From Eutrigla gurnardus (taxonomy: Eukaryota > Chordata > Actinopteri > Perciformes > Triglidae): a DNA stretch of 64,000 nt. Location: assembly GCA_963514095.1 (NCBI GenBank), contig OY741279.1:8480822-8544821 (forward strand), written 5' to 3'. Position numbers and translations under genes: made by a program. Position 1 is the stretch's first letter. Every line of letters begins with the position of its first letter. Under the pieces are notes generated by a model. The model was not told where the DNA came from and made no database searches. It was given only the letters and a program-made list of their open reading frames with translations. Positions 11,385 through 23,805 of this stretch are shown here, piece by piece.

Positions 11385-14300
11385 ATGGAGCTGCGTGAGC
11401 CGACCTGCCTGACCGCGACCCTGTCCCCAGGGCTGCGGCGGAAAAAGATGCTTTGGAAGAACGCTGTGAAACACATCATTAACCAGCAGGAGCTCAGTGC
11501 CCAGGTGGTTTATTATCCCACAGCCATCAGTAGATTTGTTGCATCCAGATGGAACAAATGTCTGCGCCGTTTTCTTTTCGATTATTTTTACATTACATTT
11601 TCCCCTACGAGATTACGAGCACTGGGAACAGATACGGTATCAAGAAAAGTCTGCAGAATGAGTCCAGACCACCCACATAGTAATGAACTGATAAATAAGA
11701 TTATTTTCCCTGAAAAAATAGAGCCAGTTCACCCAAATAACCAAGAAAATCTCTCTCACTTGAAGTTGCAGTATGTGTCCAGTGTTTTGTGATTGCTGCT
11801 CTCACTCTAATTTTGATACTATTCAAAATGTAATTAATTAATGCTGTCAGAGCCACGAATTCAATTCTGTTCACTTCAGTTGTGTTGACAAAATCAGCCA
11901 GACGGATAAATGTATCACAAGATCTGAGCCAATAAAAATACATAACACAATCTGCATGGTACCAAGGGGAAGTGAAATAATATTTGTGTCTCTAAATTCT
12001 AAATTCCAAACGCAAAGTTCAGTGATGATTATAAACAGTGTACTACATAAATTACTTTCTAAATAGTCATAATTATTTAGCTTTTTACCATAAAGCCATT
12101 TCTGGAGCTTTGCTACCTATTCATCACTTAAAGGAATGGTATGGAGTTTACAACAAAAAAAAGGGCGGGAAGAGTAAACGTGTGATTTTCTGTGGTGTTC
12201 AACAGGTGGGTGTGGAGCCGGCGAGTAAAATCTTTGTGACGGATGTCTACATGGATGAGATCAACAGACAAATCCGCGACAAGGCGTCCCGCGGGGTCAC
12301 GAAACGCCGCTCCTCCACGTTCAGGGTGAACCCGTCTCTGGCCCGTGGCTCCACCAGCACAAAGAACAGCGTCAGTGGCTCTTACAACGAATACGCCAGC
12401 GATGCTGACTTCTTCGTGCACTGGGGCCGCACTATCCGCGGGGTCTACATACCCTCCCTGAGGCACACCTTCAAGTCTCGTGACTTGGAGAAACTCTACC
12501 AGCAACACTACTCCCACCAAAGACGCAACTCTCTCGCCATCACTAACGTCATCGACGCCGTGGCCAAGCTGCACGTACTGGTCCTGTACCTGGCACTGGC
12601 CCCCGAGGCGGTGACGGACACTCTGCGCGGCTGCCTTACGGGCCTTTTCATGGTCTTGGCGGTGGCGCTGTGCATCGTGGTGTTGACCTGCAAAGACTCC
12701 ATGTCGCCACGGTGGCTTCACTGCGCCGGCCTCGCCAGCTGGTTCTCGCAGACCACGCAGGTGCTGGGAGGACTGGTGTACGGGCTGGAAAAAGACCCGT
12801 CGTGGTACGTTTTGTTCACGTTGTTCGCCACATACACGCTGCTGCCGTTGCCTCTGCTGTGGGCCATGTGCGCCGGCTCCCTCACCTCTGTACTGCACCT
12901 GCTGGTGGAGGTGGTGCGCTCCTACAATGATGTCATGCTTCTGAGAAAGGTGAGACAATTAGCTGACTAAACTGGTTTGAATCATTCTCCCCAGAAGTGT
13001 CATCTCTGATATTTCAAACCAAGAATTTCTATATTAAAGTATAGTACACTATACTATACTATACAATCTAAACTGTATATAAGAAGTGGGCTAAGTCGCC
13101 TTAACATCCCCTATTGGTTTGAAGGTTTTGAAGCCTCCTGTTGAGAAATTTACCAAAAGGTAGTCACAACCTAAAGCATATGCTGCTTCATCGTCTATTC
13201 TCTCTAAATGGGACCATTTACTAAGAGAACATCATACTGTATTGAAAAGGACTTGGATTTGACTATTTGAGATCATAAACCAATGTTTACAATGTTTACC
13301 AAGGTAACAATTCAAGTGAGAAGTATGATCATTTTCTCATTGATCTCCTCCATGCAAAGAAATTCCTGTTGAGAATCAAGTTGAAGGCACTTATGCACTA
13401 GCTTCGCTTTATAGAGGTAGAGGCAGGTTGCAGACCGACTACTTCTGAGCTACGTCACGTATGTTTACCGTGTATCATACAGTGTATCTGCTTTATAAAC
13501 TGGAGGTACCTGCAATTTTAAGCCTGATGATGTCATGTCTTTCTGTGCACTTCCCAATTTTCAAGCCTTTTTATATTTCAAACACTATATTTGAGCACAC
13601 CAGCATCTTGGAGAACGTGCCATGGTTTATATCCATTAATGGTAACAGCAGATTTGTTTATTTTTGCAATTATTCCTCCCATCCACAGCATGAGATATTG
13701 TCTACAAGACCAAATTTCGCTCCGACATCCCTCAAGTTAATTCAAAGAAGAAGTTTCTTATTTCTTATCCTCTTCTTTGACCAACATGCAATGGGTTATT
13801 AATGGCACGAATGCCAAATCTCTGTCGGACGCAGGTGTTTGCCAAAGCCCTGCTGTACCTGGGTATGAACACAGCCGGCTTGTTCATCCACTACCTGACA
13901 GACCACGCCCAGAGGCAGGTCTTCCTGGAGACGCGGCGCTGCATCGAGGGTCGCCTCAAACTAGAGCAGGAGAACCAGAGACAGGTACACTGACCGCTGC
14001 CATGGTGCTATAGGTTGGACTGAAGCGTTCTGCTTGTTAAGCAACATCAACTCGAGTTGATTATTTTTTTTGTCACGCAGGAGCGTCTGGTGCTGTCGAT
14101 CCTGCCTCGCTTTGTTGCCTTGGAGATGATCGCTGACATGAGCGTTTTGGAAGACGAACTCAACCCTCAGGAGTTTCACAAGATCTACATCCACCAGTAC
14201 AAAGACGTCAGGTACATTTCTCACCAAGCACCTCGACGGGAATCTCTATTGCAGTTTAAATATGCATGATGTTGCCGTACCACTTTTTTCACAACTTTTC

Positions 14301-17300
14301 TTTCTCTCATCTTTCGCAGCATTCTCTTTGCAGACATCAAGGGCTTCACCTTGTTGTCCATGAACCTCTCAGCCCAGGAGCTGGTCCGAACCCTCAACGA
14401 ACTCTTCGGACGCTTTGACCGACTGGCAGATGTGAGAGTTTGAGCTCTTTGTTTTTTCATATAATATTTATTTTCTATCCGATCAATCATTTATCTTCTC
14501 CTTTCCCCCGGTGTCTTAACTATTCATCCTCACAGGAGCACCACTGTCTACGGATAAAGATCCTGGGAGACTGTTACTACTGTGTGTCAGGGGTCCCGGA
14601 GCCACAGCGAGCCCACGCCCGCCACTGTGTTGAGTTGGGTCTGGAAATGATCAACGCCATACGGTCAGTCTCGTGGACTGAAACAATGACTTCACTCCTT
14701 CACTGCTGTGTGTTTATGTGAAAGAATGTGAAATGTTTACGTGATAGAATAGCCCTCGCTAATTAGTCTCACATGGTCACTTAACAACACCAGGAACGTG
14801 CGGAAGCAGCTGAACTTTGATATGGACATGAGGATCGGGATCCACTCGGGCTCGGTCCTGTGTGGGGTGCTGGGCCTGCAGAAATGGCAGTTTGACGTCT
14901 GGTCCTGGGACGTGGGCATCGCCAACATGCTGGAGGCCGGGGGCATACCGGGGTGAGTGGCTCTCTTCTCGTGCCGGCGTCCAGCAGTACTCTGATTTAA
15001 CACAATTGATCTCTTCCTGGGGTTGCCTCAGATTATTCCATTTTATTATGAATGAAAATTTCTCCTCACATCAAATTCCTTTGCACATTACCAATACGTT
15101 TCCCTGCTTCTCTTGTCTCTCCTGCAGACGCATCCACATCTCGAGGGCAACCCTGGACTGTCTAGAAGGCACCTACAAGACGGAAGCTGGTCACGGCCGT
15201 GACAGGAACGAGTTTCTGCTCAAACACAACATCGACACTTTCCTCATCTGCCCGCCAAAGGAAAGCAACAAAGTCGGCCACGTCGAGCCCCGCAAAGTCC
15301 AGAAAATGAATCGGACCTGGAACCCGGAGCTGCCCTTCATGAATGCCATCGACATGAACAGCGTAGGTGTTCGTTAACAGCCGTCTGTTGTCGGCACTAC
15401 ATCCTAGATTAATATTTTTTTCCCCCTGCAGATCCTGGCCTCCTTTACAAACGGCTCCCTGCCCAATATATGGCAGTCCACCTCCAAGGAGATCAACAAA
15501 CGCATCCAACACGCCATCGAGGTTCGAAGCAGCGACCAAATGCACAGGGAGCACATCACTCCGCTGACCCTGGTGTTCAAAGACACGCACATCGAGGAAA
15601 AGGTATAGACTCGGGTCCAGGAGGCGTTCGGTAGGAGGAAATCCATAAACGATGTTGATATTTCTTTGCTCTCTTTTGGTTTTTACCAGTTCTCCCAAAT
15701 GAGGGATGAGATGTTCAACTCCAACCTGGTCTGCTCCTTTATCATGCTCCTCTTTCTCATGGCTGCCCAGGCCCTCATTCCTGCTCCCAGGTAGGGGGGG
15801 CACCCACATAGTCCAGTCAAGCTCACACTGTTTGCATTAGTTCATTTCATTTGTATGTGTATGGTCTAGTAATATCTTCCAACGTCTATGATATTTTCAC
15901 ATTAATATTACTTGGGGGATCATTGATATTTTCCCCATATACCAACAATAACAACAAGGTGAAATAAACTTACAGTACATGAAACAAGGTCATCGGTCAC
16001 GTTTTCAGATTAGTCGTTGATTGAAGCTAAATTACATTGTTCATTAAAAGAATATTTATACATACTGAGCAATATCAAATTTGGTAACTAAAAATATGGT
16101 TTAAACCGACTAAAATTGTACTGCACTGTGGGATTTAAAAGCCTCTGTGTTGGAATAAAATCTTTTTTTGAATTTGGTGCCACCTGCAGGTGGTATCGAG
16201 AATTTAATTAATACTTTCTGGAGTATATATCACATGCTTCCTCTTGTTTCTTAATTCTACCCTGAATTAAAGGGACAATTCACCCCAGGATCAAAAATCC
16301 ACATTTGTCCTCTTACCTGTCATACTATTTATCAATCTAGATTGTTGGAAAATCAGATTAGAAAATGTATTTTTTTACTTGGGGATGAACTGTCTTTTTT
16401 TTTAAACATTATCACCACTTGACTCACTTCCTTCCTCTCATGCGTCCCTGTAGGCTGTTCCCGGCCGTCCTGCAGTTTTCAGCCTTCCTGCTCGTCTACA
16501 TGCTGCTGCTGCTGTTGGCGCTGGCTGAAGAGTTCAGGTGCACCCCTTCATCACTGCAGCACTTCTGCTGCTGGATGCATGAAAACAACAGCGCTCGCAA
16601 CCTCCTCACCCTAACCGCCATCTTTGTCAACTTTGCCTTGGTCTCTACTGACATGGTGAGAGTCTAAAGAACACTTATGTGCATGTGGATGTTGGGTAAT
16701 GTTTATTTTCCCTGCTGTAATGCTGCTGCACTGTTTGTGCCTGACGTTCAGAGCATGTGGGGAGATTTCCACATAAAACTGAACCTTGAAAAATGCATGA
16801 ATGTCGGTGAATACCCCCCTTTAAGTGTATATGCATAAATATACCCAAAGTTAGTTGTCAAAGGTTTTATGTGATCCGTATGTTTTGTGCCGTGTGCCTG
16901 TGTGCAGGTATGGTGCATTCTCACGGACATGGGGGAGGCTGATGTGATGGACCGAACCAACACAACCTCACGTCCACTCACCGTCTGCGCTCACCCTGAG
17001 GTAAAGACAGCAGCATCTTAAATGTGTACAATGAACCAGACATAACAACTAATAGCTCTTTTTTTTACCTTCAAGAAAGTGAATTCATCCAAATACTCCC
17101 TCTTCTTCTTCGCTTCCTCTGTCTCCGCAGTTCTTCGTACTTTGCGGCGTAATCGCCATGGTGACCTGTGCCGTTTTCCTGCGTCTAAACTCTCTGCTGA
17201 AGCTGGCGGTGTTGCTACTGTCGGTGGCGATCTACTCCTACCTCATCCACCTGGCCTTCCAAACGCTCACACGCCACGATGCCCTGCAAAGGTCGGTGCG

Positions 17301-19436
17301 AAAAACACACACAGCCAGCTCAGACTCTTTTTTTACCCACATACTGTTGGATGTTTGTTTCTGTATTACATTGGCTGTTGTTTTTTGGAGTGTGTGTGTG
17401 TGTTTGTGTGTGTGAGACATAATTTCATTTTCTATTATTCCTTTCTGTGCAGATCTCACTATGTCAAGAGAAAAGGAATCTCCATCCTCCTCATGGTCAT
17501 ATTCATCATTGCTGTCTTCTACAATGGACGGCAGGTACTGTTACACACTCTGGTCAGGCTTCCCTGTGTTGAGCATCCTGCTGTTTACTTGTAGTATATA
17601 TATATATATATATATATATATGTGATATTAATAATTTACTTACGATAATTGGATCCATTATTTCCAGTGGGAGGCCACTGCCAGACTGGACTTTCTGTGG
17701 CGTCTCCAGGCCCAACAGGAAGTGGAGGACATGAGGGAATTGCGGGAACACAACGAATGTCTATTACACAACATCTTGCCTGTGCACGTGGCGCGGCATT
17801 TTCTGGACCGGAGCAAAAATGATGAGGTGCACAAAACATCACCTGTCAATGTCTTCCTGCACATGTTTTTTGCACGTGTTTTTTTTTTTTCCTTCCTCAA
17901 ATGATTTGCCACATGAAAAAAGGTTTTTTGGTTGAATGTGTTTTCATTTCAGGAGCTTTACTCTCAGTCCTACGACGAAGTCGGCGTCATGTTTGCCTCC
18001 ATCGCTGGGTTCAACGAGTACTTTGAGCAGAAAGAGATCAGACACGAAGGAGTGGACTGCCTCCGACTTCTCAATGAGATCATTGCCGGCTTTGATGAGG
18101 TGAATGTGGGAGTTGAAAGTAGACTTCTATTATTATTTTTGTCTTTTTCTACATTGAATTAGAATATAAATGGGAATGAGGTGATATACTCATGTCATTA
18201 TAATTCATCTTTTGTTATCTGTGGTATAATTTATGAGAAGAAGTCTGCCCTTCACTCGCCTCGTTAGCTGATAACTATAAATAATGCAGATGATTGCTAC
18301 TGCATAATTCTACTGTGTATTAAACTGACGTGTGATTTCTGTGTCTCTATTTCCCAAAGCTGTTGGAGGAGACGTATTTCCACTACGTGGAGAAGATCAA
18401 GACCATTGGGAGCTGCTACATGGCGGCCTCTGGCTTAGCTCCAGACAGACACGTAGGACTTCTTCTTCAACACATCCCCCCCTCCTCTCTCTCTCTGTAT
18501 CTAACTATCCATATATCTATGTCTCTCTATCTCTCTCTCTCAGGGGTCTATGGATGAATGGAATCACCTGAGTGAGCTGGTTTTGTTTGCACTGGCAATG
18601 CAAGAGACCTTGAAGGAGATAAACAGGTTATCGGCCAAGAACTTCCAGCTGCGTGTGGGTAGGTGGCTCCCCTCCTCCACACAGAAACGGTGCGATGGTT
18701 GATCCGGAGCTCCGATGTTCATCCGTTATCTGTCTGAAAAACAGGCATCGCCCACGGGCCCGTGGTCGCAGGGGTGATCGGCGCCACCAAGCCGCAGTAC
18801 GACATCTGGGGGACGACGGTGAACCTGGCCAGCCGCATGGACAGCACAGGTGTGAGGGGACGCATCCAGGTCCCCGAGGCCACCCGCAGGATCCTGGCAG
18901 AGTGGGGTTTCATCCTGGAGCTGCGTGGAGAAATCTTTGTCAAGGGGGTGAGTTGATTTACCGTCATTAGCCCTTAAACATGTGTAAAAGTATGGTGAAA
19001 CTTTAACACAAGACAGACATTTCGGAGTCATTTCAAGCCAAACCATGTTTTTTTACTAAACCTAACCATGTAGCGTTTTTTGTTTTATTTCGATATGTAA
19101 CATTTACCGTGTATTTCAAATTGTTTAAAACATATATATATATATATATTCATGTTATGATATTAACAACCTTGAAGGTCATTGAGAAACCTAACTTTGG
19201 GACCCCCGCTGTCGTCGTAGGTGAGCGAGCGTCAGGGCAAAGTCCGCACCTACTTCATCAGCACCATGCGCAGCAATAGGGCCGACGTCGGAAAAGATGG
19301 TCGCCTGCGGCCGCGGACAGGAGGACGCATGACACTGGCAGAAGTGGTGTTTGGTCTGGTCCAGGCCCAGAACAAGGAAAAGATCAGAGAGACCAACGGG
19401 GGGTTCGGTCGGGCCCCCGGCACCCTTCAATGCTGA
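11385..19436 (+). CDS. adcy8-like: Membrane adenylyl cyclase, ADCY8-like
   Basis: It makes cAMP from ATP at the plasma membrane and belongs to the calcium/calmodulin-stimulated class. Twenty coding exons keep frame (1173 aa): 11385-11504, 12206-12949, 13835-13984, 14081-14211, 14320-14431, 14536-14663, 14794-14952, 15128-15362, 15432-15602, 15690-15790, 16454-16655, 16908-17000, 17131-17291, 17453-17534, 17668-17826, 17953-18099, 18360-18452, 18544-18658, 18745-18947, 19221-19436. Two membrane bundles (about 170-315 and 665-860) alternate with catalytic C1 and C2. C1 keeps both metal Asp, D387 (LFADIKGFT) and D431 (ILGDCYYC). C2 keeps D1054, N1061 and R1065 (WGTTVNLASRMDST). ADCY8 hallmarks are SFKSRDLE-like TFKSRDLEKLYQ, the linker SQMRDEMFNSNLVC, and VEDMRELREHNE. 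Near the N-terminus LWKNAVKHIINQQ parallels the ADCY8 calmodulin-binding segment. The start is provisional; in-frame ATGs at 11325 and 11349 and the 40-residue first exon need transcript support. Human ADCY8 is 1251 aa, so the tails are shorter here. Confidence 0.93.
16269..16398. mobile_element. Short MITE in cyclase intron 10
   Basis: Imperfect terminal inverted repeats, AAAGGGACAATTCACCCCAG at the left and the complement of TTGGGGATGAACTGTCTTTT at the right, enclose about 90 bases. The ends resemble the AAAGGGACAGTTCACCC class common in fish. There is no coding content. Confidence 0.5.
17595..17621. repeat. (TA)n microsatellite in cyclase intron
   Basis: A pure TA tract just after the exon ending at 17534. 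A shorter TA run lies at about 19132-19149 in the last intron. Confidence 0.9.
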
Positions 19437-19627
19437 GGCAACCTTCCGGGTCCGGTTGAGGAGGACACGGCCCAGCCACGTTGTTTCTGCTGGTTTACAG
19501 TTTTGTTGCGAGTTTCTTACTTTGCCTAAATATGCTGCACAAACGGAGACGAGGGCGTGACTCCATGAACGTGTCCTCCTCTGCCATCCTGTCGTCTAAG
19601 GAAGAATCATTCGGGGCTGTATCATGA

Positions 19628-19748
19628 TTAAAAGGGGAACGCCGCCTGAATTAAGAATCCCAATTATCTGTTAAGTTGCATCAACATTTGTGACCATGAG
19701 CTGATTTTCAGCATGAACTCTCTGAAAATGGCTGTGGTTCCCCTTTAA
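19628..19748. mobile_element. Short inverted-repeat element in cyclase 3' UTR
   Basis: TTAAAAGGGGAAC at the left and GTTCCCCTTTAA at the right are inverted copies about 120 bases apart, so this is probably a small MITE inside the 3' UTR. In the transcript the ends could pair into a hairpin. Confidence 0.45.
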
Positions 19749-20362
19749 CGGACCTCTTACATGGGCAGATGTATTTCACTGAGGAAGGACTGAACTGTAC
19801 ACTTTATATTTTCTATTGCCATATCCAGACATTTTAAGGAGTGTTAAGCGTGTTCAAGTTCTTTTTGAACAACACTCACAAAGGCCAACGTGTCTATCTT
19901 TTTCTTTTCTTTTTTTGCTGGGATAACACTCCGGCAAATCCTCAGACCTCTAAGCCAAAATACCTCGAAACAACCAGCTCAACCTCTCGTAGACTTTCTC
20001 ATGGCCTAAACAATGCTGAAGAGTGTGTTTTCTTCCTTTTTTTATGATGCATCGTTCTCGCGATGTTTCAGTATATTTTATATTCCCAGTTGACATATTA
20101 CTTCCACTAAGCATTATAAGATTTTGAAAAAATATCTGTTTCAGTGGGGCTGCACATAGTAAGTCTCGTTATTTATGAATGGATTTATTCTTGCTGTGAA
20201 TACTCTTCACCTGTCAACAACTCCCATTGAGGTGGTATTTCATGTCAGTGTCGCTCTGGATTTCTGTCATACATCTGACATTTCACAACAAAAAATATTT
20301 GTTGAATCGATTTTCATACCAAAAATCACTTCTTGTATAACTCCTCTTGTTTACTAACACCA

Positions 20363-20368
20363 AATAAA
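20363..20368 (+). other. Polyadenylation signal of the cyclase gene
   Basis: AATAAA lies about 930 bases after the cyclase stop and before the small-RNA array. It is the best canonical signal seen for that gene. Confidence 0.55.
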
Positions 20369-20870
20369 ACAATCCCATGTAATAATTTTGCAATAATACA
20401 TTATATGTGCATGATGCATATTGTCACATCCACATAAAAAAGAAATTCTCTGCAAATGTTTTTTTTGCTTATCTGAGGGACTTCCTGTGAATGTATCAAG
20501 TAAGTTGGTGCAAACATTTTTTAAGAAAAACCGAGACACTCAAAACATTTGATTTAATATTGATTCATCCACGCCCAAAATGTCATACTGTAATATTGCA
20601 AGGTTTTTTTTCTTTCCAAGGTGTTTGTCTTTTCATCATTTCTACTTAAAAAACCCATTAAAGTGTACATTTTCTGCAGATAAAATGCCAACAAATCTGA
20701 GTGGTGTTATGTTACTTTAGTTGTGTACAAGTAATGTATTTTTCTTCCAACTAGACACGTACGTAACTAAGATTGCAGAGTTAATCAAATAATTGTAAAT
20801 ACGAGAAAGATACCTAAAATTCTACATGCAACACAAAGTTTGTTTATATGTATTACTTTTCACAGTTTTA

Positions 20871-21060
20871 GGGGGTGCACCGTTCCTGGAGGTACTGCAA
20901 TACCAGGTCGATGCGTGGAGTGGACGGAGCAAGCCCCTATTCCATCTCCCTATTCCAAAAATCAATTTAATATATGGTCCCCGGGTAGGGGACGTATCAG
21001 ATATTAAACTGATAAGAACAGATACTACACTTGATCTTAGCCAAAAGGCCGAGAAGCGAT
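20871..21060 (-). ncRNA. U2 spliceosomal snRNA, copy 1
   Basis: On the minus strand the gene begins ATCGCTTCTCGGCCTTTTGG and matches vertebrate U2 along its full length (about 188-190 bases). It includes the branch-point-pairing region GTGTAGTATCTG, the Sm site ATTTTTGG and the 3' loop ending GGTGCACCC. The product is the U2 snRNP RNA that pairs with the intron branch site. About 35-55 bases upstream is AGTAACTGTGCGG-like sequence at the usual place of the snRNA proximal sequence element. This copy has small flank differences (CCACAATTGG against CGACAATTGG in the others). Confidence 0.95.
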
Positions 21061-22419
21061 GCCCACAATTGGTCCGCGGTAACTTTATGATCCACGGCAC
21101 AGTTACTCTCACTCACGGTGCAAACAAACAAACAATCATTTCTACAAGCGAAAAAACCTTCAAAAATATATGCTGACAAATTCAAAACGCTGAGTTTGGC
21201 ATGACATGACTACACGATACCAAACATAAATATAACATCGCACTCTTTTGTGGAAGAACGTTATGCGAGTGAATGTGACTTCTGGTCACGTGATGTGCTT
21301 CCGCCCAATAAGCTACAGTTACGAAAAGAGTAACGTTTCCATCAAATCCTATCCATAGTTTTAATGGATTTGTTGTTTATATAATTAGTTGAAATTAGCG
21401 ATTAAGTATAAATATTCCTTATTTCTCCTGGGGTCCTGTGTGTGTATGAAAATGAACAAATATTACAACGTTAAGCGCTAAAGCTTACGTTGACCTCTGT
21501 CTCCCTCTGGTGTCGATAACAGTTACGTCATACACTGCATTTCTGTTTAACGGTGGACCCACAGGAGACCCATGCATCAAACAGCAGTCTTTAAAAAATA
21601 CTGGCAGCCATTACAGTCTCCATTTCGAAACTGGTGGCATCACAACTACATCAATAGGTTTGTGAGCAGCTGATTATGTTACATACTATTTCAAAAAGTA
21701 GACGTGCAATGCTTAACTGCAGACCGGCAGACATGTTTTGCGCGAACATCAACGTGCATGCGAACTTCAAAACTACACTCTCAGCAACAACTCTTGCGAA
21801 CCTCGACACTTGCCATTGGCTTATATTTAGCTTAATAGCAATGGCTACTGTGTTTCGGGAGAAGCCCTATACTTAATAATTAGCGTTAGCTCGTAGCAAT
21901 CACGTAGGAAATACAATCTGTGCGTAGAAGTTTCTAGTGAGCTTACCGAGTTCAATGAGCCAGTTACCTGACTACGTTAACGTCACAGTTGGGCGCTTCC
22001 TTCGAGGGGGGGGGGGGTCAACGTCAGTTTGTCTTGACGCTAAAGTTAAGCAGAGTGAACGAGTAACCGTTAACTCAACATTAGAATAACATACATTTAT
22101 GCTCCTACTATCACATCTCCCACCGTCCGTTTACGCCCCCCCATACAACATTAGCTAGCCTATCAGCTAGTGTAGTGCGGCTAACGCTAGCCGGTACGTT
22201 AGCAACAGAACCTGTAACAACTCCGAACATTAGCTACGTGTAACGTAACGTTGCAGAGAGACGGGAAGGAACAAACAGACACGGTTTGTTAAAGCATTCA
22301 CGTTTACCTACCTGAAATTGTCCTCCAGCCCTTGAGAACCAACCAATAAACATTAGTAGCCAGCCAGCGAACAAAAATAATCGTTAGTTATTTCACGTTA
22401 AATCCATGTCCACGTGTGA

Positions 22420-22434
22420 CCACCAGGGGGCGTT
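22420..22434 (+). promoter_or_regulatory. CTCF-type motif, unit 1
   Basis: CCACCAGGGGGCGTT fits the vertebrate CTCF core (CCACNAGGGGGC) closely. It lies in the spacer between the U2 and 5S genes. Binding is inference. Confidence 0.55.
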
Positions 22435-23105
22435 GTTTCCCCTATCTATTTTTTGGTAATACATATTGTTAAATACTGTCTACTGTGGCTGCAGTAGTGC
22501 AATCAAAGAAACTTGTAATTGTTAGAAAACATTTTTCAAAAGCTTAGAGGTGAAGTGATTGAATGAAAATGTATGATGGTAGTATCTCCCCTGTCAGGTA
22601 AGTGTGACTATAGCTCAGAGACATGAGAGTCTATCTTGAAATCACCAAAACCAGAGACTATAAAGAGGCGGATTATCTACAGGAAATTAATACAGAATAA
22701 ACACTTTTTGTATTATCAAAGGCCAACCTAAAATCACCAGTTGTGTCTATTTGACTCCAACAAATGTGTAACGATCCAACAGCACATTCAAATGATCTTA
22801 ATCACAATGCAATTAAAAGGTGTTTGATCATCATCTGAAATTCACAGGAAAGTTTAAAAACACATTTGTATTCTCATATTACAAGCACTTCCTGCTTCTT
22901 TGTTTTCTGCTCATGGGCAACTAACTTTCCTGCTACTGCCATTGTACTGCCATAATACAATTCAATAGTTGTCATATCACAACAGATTGTTCTCACATGT
23001 GAAAAGTACAGTGCTGAAGAACATAACTTTTCAGAATATATATTCATCCGATGTCGCCGTGGAGGAGCAGCAGTGCCTTCTGCGGTTCGTCAAGATAAAT
23101 AAAAA

Positions 23106-23225
23106 AAGCTTACAGCACCTGGTATTCCCAGGCGGTCTCCCATCCAAGTACTGACCAGGCCCAACCCTGCTTAGCTTCCGAGATCAGACGAGATCGGGCG
23201 TGTTGAGGGTGGTATGGCCGTAAGC
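23106..23225 (-). rRNA. 5S rRNA, copy 1 (diverged)
   Basis: Read on the minus strand it is a 120-base 5S gene starting GCTTACGGCCATACCA and ending in AAGCTT followed by a T run that can end Pol III transcription. Compared with the four other copies here it has two substitutions: CCCTCAACACG for CCCTGAACACG, and TTGGGCC for TCGGGCC. A TATAAA box lies about 28 bases upstream, as in the other copies. It may be a variant gene or an early pseudogene. Confidence 0.9.
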
Positions 23226-23685
23226 GAAAGAAGCAGTCGGAGAAAAGCCCTTTATAGATGTCAATCGTCACCACCCTTAACGCCTGGGTGCACTAATCGC
23301 CTGGAAATTTGAATAGCTTCAGAGTAGTCCGTTTTGAGTATTTTGATGTACTGTACTTTATAGACTTTAAATGTCACCATTCTTCTTCTCTTCTTTTGAC
23401 AACATATGTGGAATATAAATACAGATGTCTGACAATATGAATGAAACTACCTCTAACTGAACTTAATGCGTGAGGGTATAAAATATCACAGGAACTTATT
23501 GTGCTGGAGCTACAAGCCATTGATTCCTACTTTTATGGAAACTTGAATAGCTTCATAAGTTGGATAAATAGGTTGGCTCTGACATTTACACTGTACAATT
23601 CTAGAATCAGAAAAAAATTAAATTAAATGTGATGTCGCCGTGGAGGAGCAGCAGTGCCTTCTGCTGTTCGTCAAGATAAATGAAA

Positions 23686-23805
23686 AAGCTTACAGCACCT
23701 GGTATTCCCAGGCGGTCTCCCATCCAAGTACTGACCAGGCCCGACCCTGCTTAGCTTCCGAGATCAGACGAGATCGGGCGTGTTCAGGGTGGTATGGCCG
23801 TAAGC
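23686..23805 (-). rRNA. 5S rRNA, copy 2
   Basis: A full 120-base 5S gene with the internal control region in place (AGCTAAGCAGGGTCGGGCC). It is identical by eye to copies 3, 4 and 5. It is followed by T5 and preceded by a TATA-like box about 28 bases upstream. Spacing to copy 1 is about 580 bases. Confidence 0.97.

Noticed and set aside
12128..12958. 276-residue open frame on the minus strand
   Set aside because: Exact shadow of cyclase exon 2, which has clear family similarity on the plus strand. The minus frame is His/Gln/Arg-rich with no domain.
15162..15809. 215-residue minus-strand frame
   Set aside because: Spans three cyclase exons and their introns antisense; no splice logic or family match of its own.
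20826..21176. 116-residue frame recurring in each unit
   Set aside because: Antisense to U2 snRNA and its promoter region.
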